In this document: piece after piece, positions 53,251 to 64,000 of the stretch
Position numbering within the stretch: position 1 is the stretch's first letter
How the letters are laid out: each line of letters begins with the position of its first letter
NCBI RefSeq assembly: GCF_963678635.1
Contig: NC_087065.1
Coordinates: 17,621,623 to 17,685,622 of the forward strand
Length of the DNA stretch: 64,000 nucleotides
From: Symsagittifera roscoffensis
Taxonomy: Eukaryota > Xenacoelomorpha > Acoela > Convolutidae
Direction: 5' to 3'
Position numbers and translations under genes: made by a program
Notes under the pieces: model-generated
The model's input: the letters and a program-made list of their open reading frames with translations, nothing else
Told to the model about the DNA's origin: nothing
The model's database searches: none

Positions 53251-56200
53251 GATACTAAAAGTTCCCCGGCGTCAGGTAACGCAAACTCTAAACATGTTTC
53301 GACTAACGCTGCCGTCGGCGTTATTCATAGCCAGGAGTCAACTAAAGGCCTCCTGCCAGTTGCATCACTCGTCGTCTCTGCGGATGCGACGATTGCTAAC
53401 GCCCTAGCTCTTTGCGATGGTGCTTCCACGCACTCATGGGTATCCGCCGATCTCGTAAAACGCCTCCATTTGGTTGGCACTCCCGTTAACCTCACCATAA
53501 ATGGATTCAATTCCACGAGCTTGATGAAAACTCAGCAAATAAGTTTTCAAGTTTCCGCCGAAACGAATAATAGTGAATTTTCGTTTTCTTTTCGAGCTTA
53601 TGTTAAGGATCATATTCGCATTGGATCAGATAGCATAAGCATTCCTGAATTACAGGAAAAATACCCGCAGTTGGCTCCGATAAAACCTATACATTATAAG
53701 TATGAGGAAGTCGAAATAATTATTGGACAGGATTTCTACCATGCCATTAGACCCGTTGAGTACCTTCTGGGGGAGGACTCTATTTCACCATGCGCCGTAC
53801 GCCTTCCGATAGGTTTGGTTTTAAGTGGTCCGTTACCGCCGTCCTTTTATTCGAACTCGTCGTGCTTTAAGTGTGTTGTCGAAGACATGTCTCTTGCGGA
53901 CCAAATTAAAATTTGGTATGAGTTGGAGTCATATGGAGCCTTCAAGCAGGTAGATGCCCGTTCCGCCGCCGACAAACGCGCTTTGTCCGTTTTGAAAAAT
54001 GACACCTTTCACGATGGTGAGAGGTACACTGTAGCAATGCTTTGGAGCGATAAAGAAATTACTTTACCGAATAACTGTTTTTCCTCCTTAGCTCAATTAA
54101 AGTCTTTGGAAAAGAGGCTAGATAAGGATCTGTCGCTCCGTGAAAAATACGCCGAAACAATTAGAGAAGATTTACAGGATATGTCATAACCGTTAAATCA
54201 CACGATCTCAAATCACGAACCGATCGTGAGTGGTATCTCCCGCATCACCCGGTGTTGAACCCGAATAAACCCGGTAAGGTGCGCCGAGTCCTCAATGGGG
54301 CATCGAAGTGTCATGGCGCTTCCTTGAACAAATCTCTGTTGGTTGGCCCGGATCTCCTTCAAAACCTCATTTTTGTACTGTTAAAATTCCGTCAGCATAA
54401 ATACGCCGTTTCAGCTGAAATTGAAGGGACGTTTTTACAGGTTGGAGTACGTGAAGAAGATCAACCTTCTCTTCGTTTTTTGTGGCGGGAGGACCCCACA
54501 TCAAGTGTGGTAGTTCACCAATAAACGCGTCACATTTTTGGTGCTCGTGACTCGCCGACTTGTGCGAATTTTGCTTTGCAGAAGACTGCATCGGATAATC
54601 AAGCTGAGTAACCCGAAGCTGCTTCGGCTGTTGACCAGAAATTTTATATGGATGATTATCTGGATTCTTTTCAAAACAGGGATGACGCCTTGAAATTAGG
54701 TAGGGATTTATTCTCGTTGCTTAAACTAGGTGGGTTTTGTCTGACAAAATTTGTCAGCAACGTGCCCGACGTAAAAACCGCTCTTGATCCGGACAACCGT
54801 GAGTCCAATTCGTCTGTTAAAGATATTTGTGCGAGTCCAGACCAGTCGTCGCATGTTCTCGGTCTTAAGTGGGATCACGTAAAAGATACCTTAGTCGTTA
54901 GTAGAGGGGTTGATCGTCCACTAGACAAATCAATCACTCAGCGTACCGGGTTGAGTTTTGTTTCTTCTGTTTTTGATCCAATTGGGTTAGTGGCTCCAGA
55001 TACCGTGAAGGCTCGCCTTCTATTAAAAGATATCTGGCGAATCAGCGGTCAAAAATGGGACGATGATCTGCCAGAGGAAATCAAAAAGCAATTCCTTGAG
55101 TGGCACTCAGGTCTTCATTTGTTAGGTTCTCTGACAATACCTCGCAGCTATTTCACTGAACTTTTTGACCGAATAGAACTTCACATGTTCCGTGATAGTT
55201 CGCAGGATGTTTTCTGTGCCGTCGCTTTCCTTCGTGCGCGACTTGTTAGCTCCCATCAGACCGAATTAGCCTTTGTGTTTGGCAAAGCCCGCGTCGCGCC
55301 TATTTCTATTCCAAAGTTAGAGCTTCAAGAGGCTCTTCTTGCAACCCGCTTAAAGGAAGAAATTTTGAAATGTCTTACTTTCAAAGTTACGGATATTTTC
55401 ATGTGGACAGATAGTACCACTGTTCTTCAGTGGCTTCACTCTTGTAGTAAACTACCCGTTTTGTTGGTAATCGCACTGGTGAGATTCTGGAGTCTACCAG
55501 CACTGATCAGTGGCATCACATACTTAGCGGTGATAACCCAGCTGTTACCGGTACACAAGGGATTTCTTCGGAAGCCCTCAAGGAAAGCAGCTGGGTTAAT
55601 GGCCCTAGTATATTGAGAACAACTGATTGGCCGTTCAAGCCCGATACAAGGGTTATCGATAAAATAAGACTCAAAGGACCATCATGTGATATCGACATTT
55701 GTCTGGAAAATTCGTCAAATTTCGACGTCGATGTTTTGACAGAAAAAAAATCTTCCCTTCGGAAAATGGGAGAGATTCAATTCAATAGTAAAATACAAAC
55801 GCGCAGTAGCATTTTCGTTAAGATGGCTGCCATCCCATAAACATTTCCGGTCGAGTATATTAGAAGTTACTGACCCGTCTAAAATGGATATTGATGAACA
55901 GAAGCTCATTTACCTGTCCCAGGGTGAAATATTCCCTAGTGAGCTAAAACTACTAAGATCCGGTAAAGTTAGCACGAGGAATAGTCGGATCGCCAAGTAT
56001 TTGCCGTTCATTGGACCATCTGGCATCCTTCGCTCGACAGGGCGCATCAGCCGCTTGGTTAATTCCGATTTCGATAGCAAGAATCCGATTATACTTGATG
56101 CACGTCACGCGGTTGTTCGGTTATTGGTTCAGCATTTGCACGTTAGGAATTTCCATCAAGTCTTGGATTACATGCGTGCGGTGGTTAATTTGAAGTACGT

Positions 56201-57489
56201 TGTGTTAAATTTGCGATGGTTGCTGCGAAGCATTGAAAATACTTGCGTTGTGTGCCGAAAACGCAAAGCGCAAACCTGTCCCAGGGTGAAACATTCCCTA
56301 GTGAGCTAAAACTACTAAGATCCGGTAAAGTTATCACGAGGAATAGTCGGATCGCCAAGTATTCGCCGTTCATTGGACCATCTGGCATCCTTTGCTCGAC
56401 TGGCATCCTTCGCGTGCGGTGGTTAATTTGAAGTACGTTCTGTTAAATTTGCGATGGTTGCTGTGAAGCATTGAAAATACTTGCGTTGTGTGCCGAAAAC
56501 GCAAACCGCAAACCGTAACTCATATGATGGCTGATCTGCCCATTGAAAGGCTGGGTTACAAGCAACCTCCTTTCTCTAACACAGGTGTCGACTACTTTGG
56601 GCCGTTCCTAGTTCCAATCCGGAGAAGTACGGAAAAGAGGTGGGGTTTTTTGTTCACCCGTCTCACCACTAGAGCGGTGCACATTGAAGTGGTCCCCTCG
56701 CTCGACACAAGCTCTTGTGTGATGGGCGTGGAGAGGTTTACCGCACGTCGCGGTACTCCGACTACCATCATGTCCGACAACGGCACGAACTTTGTTGGCG
56801 CTCAGAAAAAGCTCTTAGCTTGCGTTGAGAGTTGGAACAAGCTCGCACCCGCTGTTTTTGTTCAGAAAGGGATCAAGTGGAAATTCAATCCACCCAGCAC
56901 ACCGCACCATGGTGGGTCCTGGGAGCGATTATTTTGGAGTGTCAAGCGCGTTTTGTATGACATCCTAGGCAACAGGAGAGTAACTGAGGAGATTCTAAGA
57001 ACTACGCTGTGCCTTGTTGAGCAATCACTTAACGCTAGACCGATAACAGCATTTAGTACCAATCCGCTAGATCTAGAGGCGTTGACCCCGAATCATTTTA
57101 TACTTGGTCAACACGCAGCGAGTTTTCCGTCGCTAAGTTTCGAAGAAAACTTCGACCATATGAAGCGTTTCGCCAGAGCGCAATCATACGCTAACGTAAT
57201 ATGGACACGGTGGATGCGGGAATACGTTCCTTCCCTCAATAGGAGGGCAAAGTGGCACAACCAGTCAGACGTTAAGTTGAAAGCCGGCGACTTGGTTTGG
57301 GTCATAGAGCCTGACACTCCACGTGGACATTATCCACTCGCACGTATCCTTAAACTGCATTATGGCAAGGACGGATGCGCGAGATCCGCCGACATAAACA
57401 CCGTTACGAGCGAACTGACCCGCCCAACCGTAAAGCTCGCTCCCGTTCTTCCTTGTTTAGGGGTTGCGGATATTGCAGCGCAAATGTAA
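53250..57489 (+). pseudogene. pol: BEL/Pao protease-RT-RNase H-integrase region, broken
   Basis: Parts in order: DUF1758-type aspartic protease region (ALCDGASTHSWVSADLV); BEL RT with VLNPNKPGKVRRVLNGASK and catalytic YMDDYLDSF; RNase H region (WTDSTTVLQWL); an A17-type connection; and integrase with zinc-binding Cys (CVVCRKRKAQ), the core SDNGTNFVGA and HHGGSWERLF, and a C-terminal KAGDLVWV segment. Broken in several places and with an internal duplication. No envelope gene follows. Confidence 0.8.
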
Positions 57490-57961
57490 ACGCAAATGTG
57501 CGAGAGTATAAATGCATATAAAACTGAACCAAAATATAACTGCATATCGGGACAGTAGCCGAGGGTATACATGGTGCGTCCCGGCGGGTTCGGCGCCGGT
57601 TCGAATCCCGCCTAGGTCATTTCCTTTCTAGAACTCGAATATGCACTGAACTTGATGGGATGCTCCGTAACCAGGTTCGATCCCCCAAAACCTATTTTAA
57701 CCGTCTTTTCGCTCTAATTTGGTTCAGCCTTGATTAAGGCTGACCTTTAAAAAGAGCAATTTGTCTCAAGGACAAATACTGGCCATTTTTGCAGCTTGCT
57801 TCGAGCTATGCAGTTTTTTGTGGCCGATGTTACCGATGATAAAGCTTGTTAAAATTATCGTTATATTTTCAAATTTCCGGAGTTATTTTGCCGAGAAAAT
57901 ACTCATTAATTAAAGTGTTTAAAAACCGTTTTTTATATAATCGTGGAGATTCACGCGCACA
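57473..57961 (+). repeat. 3' LTR of the BEL/Pao element
   Basis: 489 bp, about 97% identical to the 5' LTR. The integrase frame runs a few codons into it. Confidence 0.85.
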
Positions 57962-57968
57962 GTATCTG

Positions 57969-58765
57969 ATCCTCATAGTGGCTTCAAAAACTGAATTGTC
58001 TTACGGGTCAAACATGGGATTGCAAGTTAACCATGCAAAGATAAATGTTCCGTTTGTTTCTTTTAAGTTCGTCTCGAATCTTTGTGATTTTTACAAAATA
58101 TTTGGACATTATTTTGTTCATTCACGCCGGATGCGTAATTTCATCCAAGAAAATTGGGATGATAACCATTTTTGGACCAGTTGTCAACTGTGAAGAAAAA
58201 TTTTCAACGTCTAATCATGATGTTATATTTACCTGGCTTATGGTAATAAGAATGACTAAATGATAATTAAAACATTAAGACAAGTCAGCTTCATTTGGTC
58301 AGTTTCGTCAAATGGCTACTATCCGAAAAACTTCAGTTAAAGGCCTGAAGAAATTTAAATCTAGGAAAGACTCCAGTTTTAGAACTTAATTACTTGTTTT
58401 TGATTTTTTTTGGACTTATCTTTACAGCTGCTTTTTTGAGCTAGTCAAACTCGACCAAATTTTCATAGCAATCACAACACAGGGGGGAAATAGTTAGAAA
58501 TAAAACTTAAAAATTCGGTGTTAGCCTGCAATTCTCATTATTCTGAGCTAATAAATAAAACGTTACAATAACCTGGCTAATGGGGGCAATTATGACGAAA
58601 CGATAATATTAACATGTAAATCATTTGATGCTTGATAATTCATTTTCAACAAAGGTTTACCGTTTAAAATAACGCAGCTGAACCCAGATGTCATTGGATA
58701 CCCACACAGTGCTCCCAATTATAGAACTTCAACAATTGTCTTTGATAAATTTTGGTTTTTGTTCC
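57969..58765. other. Intergenic, no feature seen
   Basis: AT-rich single-copy-looking sequence between the BEL target duplication and the next inverted-repeat element. Short frames only. Confidence 0.4.
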
Positions 58766-59112
58766 GACTTTCGATACGAAAGCAACGGAATATTTGTGCG
58801 TTTTTTTTTCTTCAGACAAATTTCGACTTTTTAACTAGCCATTTTTGATGGAATTTTTTAATATCATTTGAAAGGTATTGTTGTCCTGAGCTCAAATTTG
58901 AAAAGATATTTCACCTGTGATCATTTTTCGTAAAGTTATGGGGGTTTAAACATTGCCATTTTGGCCAATTTGGGACAATTAACTGGCCAAAATAGCAATG
59001 TTACGAACAGTCTTGTTAGTCTATAACAAGACTGTTCGTAACAGTCTTGTTATAGACTATGATAAGTCTATAACAAGCTTCGCCCTGATACGAACAGTCT
59101 TGTTAGTCTATA
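58766..59112 (-). mobile_element. Inverted-repeat element, copy 2, reversed and with inserted palindromes
   Basis: Same family as 42103-42631 in the opposite orientation (GTTCCGACTTTCGATACGAA at one end, GCTTCGCCCTGATACGAAC at the other). Its inner part is replaced by long palindromes (59001-59077). Confidence 0.5.
59001..59077. repeat. Two adjacent long perfect palindromes
   Basis: First: TTACGAACAGTCTTGTTA, loop GTCTA, then its exact complement (59001-59041; 18-bp stem). Second: CTTGTTATAGACT, loop ATGATA, complement AGTCTATAACAAG (59046-59077; 13-bp stem). The stems share the CTTGTTA core, so they are nested copies of one motif. Confidence 0.75.
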
Positions 59113-60182
59113 GCTGCGTTTGTTTTCGTGGATTCATCAAAATTGGCCTAAATGATGGGGACAATTATGATCAAATTACATTTTTCATCGATGATAAAAT
59201 ATGGCAATACATACCGCTTTTGCCAAATATGCACTCAGTTGAAGCTAAGGTTGTGTTCAAACTCTTACAGAGTCACTCTAGATTCAGTTAAAACAAATAT
59301 ATCAACCCAGATATCAAAGAGACTTAAAAATAAATTCAATCTTTGACTTTTCCTTGTATTTCGACTTGTAAAGGATTTTTATTTCTGCTGATTACAAAGT
59401 CTGAATTTACAGCTTATATGACTAAAAAGACCAAAGTTTATCGAAATAAAGAAAGCCATATAACGAAGAACTCAGACATTCAGCATCTTGGAGCCTCCCT
59501 TTGTAACAAATATAACTCTACATTACCCTATTTCTACAGTTTGCGTTGAGGGCAAACTATTCAAAGCGGCAACAACTGTTTCTTTATAAACCCAATCTAA
59601 TTAATCCAAGATCCATGCTAGTTGCTTGAGGGTGAGGCAACATTATCCAACCCAGAAAAATCACCAAAAAAATTGCATGCAGTTCTTAAGCAGGGGAACA
59701 ACAGCTTCTGTGCAGCTTCTAAAATGGTTCTTTCCCTCGCAGATAAATGGTCTTGATAGTGACCTCTTGGTATCAAGTTTCTCTGAAAAAAGAGAAAATT
59801 TACAAATTTACCATGAATTTTTTTGTCCAAAATGCTTTTTCTCCCTTTTTGTCAAAACTTGACCCAACATCACAAAACTATTGCTTATCATGGCCATTCA
59901 GTCAATGAGGTTTATCATATTGATTCTTACTGCTCAAAACATCGAAATTCCGTTTTTGCTCAAAAAAAATTTTGACATCAGTTCCAGAGATGTGTTTTTA
60001 GCTTTACTCTGTTCGAGTTTCTTTTTTTGACAAAAAGATGCAAATTAGATTATAAAATTTCGTTTCGACCAGGATATTGTAAGGTAAGCAGTTTTTGCGT
60101 ACGGTCCTGTCCAGTCGCTTCTCATTCAATCTTCAAAATCGAAAGCAGAAATTGCAACTTTGATAGTAAAAATTTAAAAGTA
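59113..60182. other. Intergenic, no gene supported
   Basis: AT-rich, with frames under 100 codons and no recognised motif. Confidence 0.4.
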
Positions 60183-60739
60183 ACAAGACTGCTCGTATCA
60201 GGGCGAAGCCCTGAATGTTCCGACTGCCATTTAAGGTTTTTGGAACAGTGATAGCATTATAAAATTAAATTAAATACAACAAAATGAAATTCAAATTTTA
60301 GAAAAAAAATTATTTTTCTTCAAAAATTTGAAATTTTTTAATGAAAATCATCACCCCACACGCCATATAAAGTACAAAAGGATAGATTTTGCTCCCTGTA
60401 ACAACTCAATTATGGCAAATAGGCTATTTTCAACCAATTCGGATCGATTTCTAACACGGATTAACTCTCCGCTTACGCGTTAATAGAGCGAAATATAACG
60501 CGCGTTAATTGTACCAAATTGGCCAAAATGGCAATCTTTAAACCCTCATAACTTTACGAAAAATGATCACAGGTGAAATATCTTTTCAAATTTAAGCTCA
60601 GGACAACAATGGCTTTCGAATGATATAAAAAAATTCCGTCAAAAATGGCTAGTTAAAAAGTCAAAATTTGTCTGAAGAAAAAAAACCCACCCCGAGCACA
60701 AATATTCCGTTACTTTCGTATCGAAAGTCGGAACAATAA
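60183..60739 (+). mobile_element. Inverted-repeat element with end hairpins, copy 3
   Basis: About 557 bp, same orientation as and closely similar to 42103-42631 along its length, with the same two end hairpins. Non-coding. Confidence 0.6.
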
Positions 60740-61966
60740 CAATTGCGTACGGCTGGTTTTCTCACTGCTTTAAGTACCTCAAAGAAAGCTCGTCCGGCGA
60801 TTTATGTGCACCACGTTTTAGCACAAAACTTTTACGTAGTAGTATGTATTTAAAGCAATTTGGTAACGTTTGCTCATAGTAAAGTGTCTGGAACTGTGAA
60901 TTTTGAAACAAGCAGGGTCGATTAGTTTTGTTCTAAATGATACTTTAAGCAAATTTGTTTTTCGTATAAAAAATTTTTCTTTTGTTTTTTGGTTTGTTGA
61001 AGAAAATTTCTGTTATTGCTACACAATGTCCTCCGCCTATCAAGAGTAAGTTTAAAAACTTTTATTGGTGTAATTTACTGTAGTAGATGCACTTGCTACA
61101 GTTTCTGAATACTTGATGAATCGAGCCCCGACTGGCATCGTTAGATACTTAGTTATCTAGCAGTTTCATCTTCATTTATTTGTTTTTGTTCCTTCGCAAA
61201 ACTTTGTAGGTAGAAACAAAATTTTCACTTTTTGGCAAATTTATCAAGGTGTGTTTGCTTGCCATATTTTGAAATACTTAATGTATCGAGTCCAAACCAA
61301 AAAAACTACTGATTTTTAGAGTCTTCACAAAATTTTGATCAATTTTTGGCCATAGTTTTGACTTCGAACTTAAAAAGGCCATATGTTAGCTTTTTTGGGC
61401 GTAGTTGATGCTCTCATTGAGGCTTATGTTAGCTTTTTGGCGTAATTGATGTGCTTATTGAGGTCATTGATTTTTCGGTTTGATCATTATTTTGTCCAAA
61501 AAATAGTTTGCACAAAAAAAGTTTCAAGCTATATCATTGGTGCAATGTTTGATTGGGCTTGTTCAGATTTTTGACTCAAGCAAAAAGATGAAATTTATAT
61601 AGGTAACTCGTTTTTGGTCTTAACTTTATTAGGGATAACTATTTTGAATTATGATTGGTATTTCGAAAATTTTAAAAAAAATTTGAAAGGGTATCTCATT
61701 TCAATATAAATGCTAAAAACGACCCAAGTTTTGACAGTTTTTTGGGTTGACATCTTGTAGGTTGATTCTTCAGGTTATAACATTCTGTAGGTTCACATTC
61801 TTCAGGTTAACATTGTCGTTAGGTTGGAATCACTTCGGCTTAATTTGGCTCCTCCAATCAACGCAATTTCAGTAGAATTGCAGAATCACAAAATTATATA
61901 TTCGACCCGTTGAGACACTTATATTGGCTGTCATCGGCTCTCATGTAGGAAAAAATTGTTATCAGA
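60740..61966. other. Intergenic, with short internal repeats
   Basis: No gene seen. Short direct repeats at about 61385-61475 (TTAGCTTTTT ... TTGATG ... ATTGAGG, twice) and 61780-61820 (CATTCTKYAGGTT type). Confidence 0.4.
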
Positions 61967-63103
61967 AATGAGTTTTCCATTTTTTGACGGCAAATGACAG
62001 TCAATGTGGGCTTCTAGAATTGTCCTTATTTGATTGTATAAACTTACAATGGTAGCGTTGGAACCAGGAGTAAATTGCGCTAAGGTCTTTGAACCTAAAA
62101 GATTTGTCATCATAAAATTGGTATTTTTCGGATATTTTAGTCGGGTTAATGGGAGATATCATAGGTAAAAGATATCGACACCATTGAAGCCTTTAGTACT
62201 TCAAAGTTAGAGCAAAGTTATTTTCTTCAAATTGTTGTTCAAGTATGAGTTGACAATATATATTTATTTTCTATCTCTTCTTAACTGCTTTAAATACGTT
62301 TTCACTAGTTAGATACTACGAGCAGAGTAAATCACGTATTCCAGGAGAATACTGTGATCAAGAAAAAAAATTCGTAACACTCACTTTGTAGTATTTTGAG
62401 ATCGAATTTCGCTGACTGACCCTAAAGATTTTCTAAAGGCACCAATATATGCAAAGTTTCAAGAGGAAGCGTGCGCCAATCAAACAGCAAATTTTTTGAT
62501 ATTGTTTCTCAAAAACAGCCTAAAATGTTTTTGATTTTTTTTCAAAATTTTGCCTACTGCAAAAAACTTGATCGGAAAAGGGTCGTATTGAACTGAGACA
62601 GCTCACAAAATCAATTTTGTCCATCTAAAAATATGCCCAGAGTCGTATGGTTCAGAGCAGAAGTTTTTGCGTTCTTATGATGCGTGCAGATTTTTTGGAA
62701 TTAGTTTGCAGCCAGTATTGCACAATTCTTACGCACAAAAATGAAGTTTTTGGCGCATTGTATGTCTTCGATATCCTTTATATTGAAAAGTCAGTCCCAT
62801 TTTTGTGCAAAAAAAGGGTTTTTTAGGGTTTATTTCGGGCTGGGATCCTAATTAAAGATTCCAGTTTCAAAAAAGCGCTAGTTTATGGCATTTGAATAGA
62901 ATCAGCAGACATAAAATAAGCCTAAAATCTGGGTTTTTTTCGTAAACATTTGATAACTGCTTGCAGTTAGCTTTTCTGAATTTTCGTTTTGTCTGGTCTC
63001 CTAATTTTCGTTTGGTCTGCATTAAACTTTTCGGCAGACCAAGTGAATTTTCGCCGAAAAACATCTAAATCTACAAGGACATTGAGAATGAGACTCAAAA
63101 TGT
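61967..63103 (+). repeat. 1.1-kb tandem repeat, copy 1
   Basis: Runs from TTTTCCATTTTTTGACGG to the same motif at 63104. Contains the dispersed repeat seen at 41285 and 47075. A minus frame at its left edge (61931-62113) reads TPGSNATIVSLYNQIRTIL and is kept in copy 2. Confidence 0.6.
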
Positions 63104-64000
63104 TGTTTTCCATTTTTTGACGACAAATTACAGTCAATGTGGGCTTCTAGAATGGTCCTTATTTGATTGTATAAACTTACAAGGGTAGTGTTGGAACCAG
63201 GAGTAAATTGCGCTAAGTTCTTTGAGCCTAAAAGATTTGTCATCATAAAATCGGTAGTTTTCGGATATTTTAGTCGGGTTAATGGGAGATATCATAGGTA
63301 AAAGATATCGACACCATTGAAACCTTTAGTACTTCAAAGTTAGAGCAAAGTTATTTTCTTCAAATTGTTGTTCTAGTATGAGTTGACAATATATATTTAT
63401 TTTCTATCTCTTCTTAACTGCTTTAAATACGTTTTCACTAGTTAGATACTACGAGAAGAGTATACTGTGATTCCAGGAGAATACTGTGATCAAGAAAAAA
63501 ATTTGTAACACTCACTTTGTAGTATTTTGAGATCGAATTTCGCTGACTGACCCTAAAGATTTTCTAAAGGCACCAATATATGCAAACTTTCAAGAGGAAG
63601 CGTGCGCCAATCAAACAGCAAATTTTTTGATATTATTTCTCAAAAACAGCCTTAAATGTTTTTGATTTTTTTCAAAGTTTTGCCTACTGCAAAAAACTTG
63701 ATCGGAAAAGGGTCGTATCGAACTGAGACAGCTCACAAAATCAATTTTGTCCATCTAAAAATATGCCCAGAGTCGTATGGTTCAGAACAGAAGTTTTTGC
63801 GTTCTTATGATGCGTGCAGATTTTTTGGAATTAGTTTGCAGCCATTGTATGTCTTCGATATCCTTTATATTGAAAAGTCAGTCCCATTTTTGTGCAAAAA
63901 AAGGAGTTTTTTAGGGTTTATTTCGGGCTGGGATCCTAATTAAAGATTCCAGTTTCAAAAAAGCGCTAGTTTATGGCATTTGAATAGAATCAGCAGACAT
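63104..64000 (+). repeat. 1.1-kb tandem repeat, copy 2, runs out of the window
   Basis: Nearly identical to copy 1 with an offset near 1136 bases and one deletion of about 60 bases in the later part (near 63843). The minus frame reads TPGSNTTLVSLYNQIRTIL. Confidence 0.6.

Larger units (their letters stand above)
48178..57968 (+). mobile_element. BEL/Pao LTR element, broken
   Basis: Two LTRs of about 490 bp (48185-48676 and 57473-57961) differ at about 15 sites plus one 3-base indel, roughly 3%. Flanked by GTATCTG on both sides (48178-48184, 57962-57968). Internal parts in order: primer-binding site, leader with foreign fragments and hairpins, an unknown ORF, gag, protease, RT, RNase H, integrase. 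The coding parts are broken, with roughly ten breaks, and include an internal duplication. Of moderate age and clearly older than the 18.9-kb element. Confidence 0.85.

Noticed and set aside
1-64000. CRISPR arrays, operons or other bacterial features
   Set aside because: No regularly spaced identical repeats with unique spacers; introns, LTR elements and MITEs show an animal genome.

Overview
This is a repeat-dominated, AT-rich stretch of an animal nuclear genome, most likely an arthropod. That call rests on GT-AG introns, a two-exon C-type lectin gene, a SEL1L (ER-associated degradation adaptor) fragment, Ty3/Gypsy elements with chuvirus-type envelope genes, and a BEL/Pao element. The species cannot be named from the sequence alone. 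Only one convincing host gene was found.

Layout. (1) 1-8452: a compact virus-like unit, cut by the left window edge. It carries a Gypsy-type integrase, a small antisense two-exon gene, an envelope gene, a separate RT/RNase H gene and a small very basic protein. Promoter-like and poly(A) signals sit between the genes, and the order INT-env-RT is not the usual retroelement order. (2) 8453-12320: no recognisable gene. (3) 12321-31258: an 18.9-kb Gypsy-type element on the minus strand, with 410-bp LTRs that read as identical and a 4-bp target-site duplication, so a very recent insertion. Besides gag-pol and envelope it has at least six accessory open frames, one of them 378 codons long without a methionine codon. 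(4) 31259-42100: a C-type lectin gene (32070-33200) inside a nest of short inverted-repeat DNA transposons and three copies of a 2.1-kb tandem unit. (5) 42100-48177: dispersed repeats and decayed sequence. (6) 48178-57968: a broken BEL/Pao element with LTRs about 3% apart. Its LTRs hold a tRNA-like A-box/B-box segment, and its leader holds a permuted SEL1L fragment, a tRNA fragment and two hairpins with conserved loops. (7) 57969-64000: inverted-repeat elements with long palindromes and a 1.1-kb tandem repeat.

How the parts work together. In the 18.9-kb element the minus-strand order is LTR, structured leader, two novel ORFs, gag-pro-RT-RNase H-integrase, two small membrane proteins, a methionine-free ORF, envelope, two more novel ORFs, LTR. 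Neighbouring frames often overlap by a few bases, which suggests coupled translation or splicing. The 1-8452 unit shares homologous RT, integrase and envelope genes with it but is organised like a small DNA virus, with several transcription units on both strands. These two related but differently built elements are the most interesting content of the window. Family assignments come from motifs read by eye; no database search was run.
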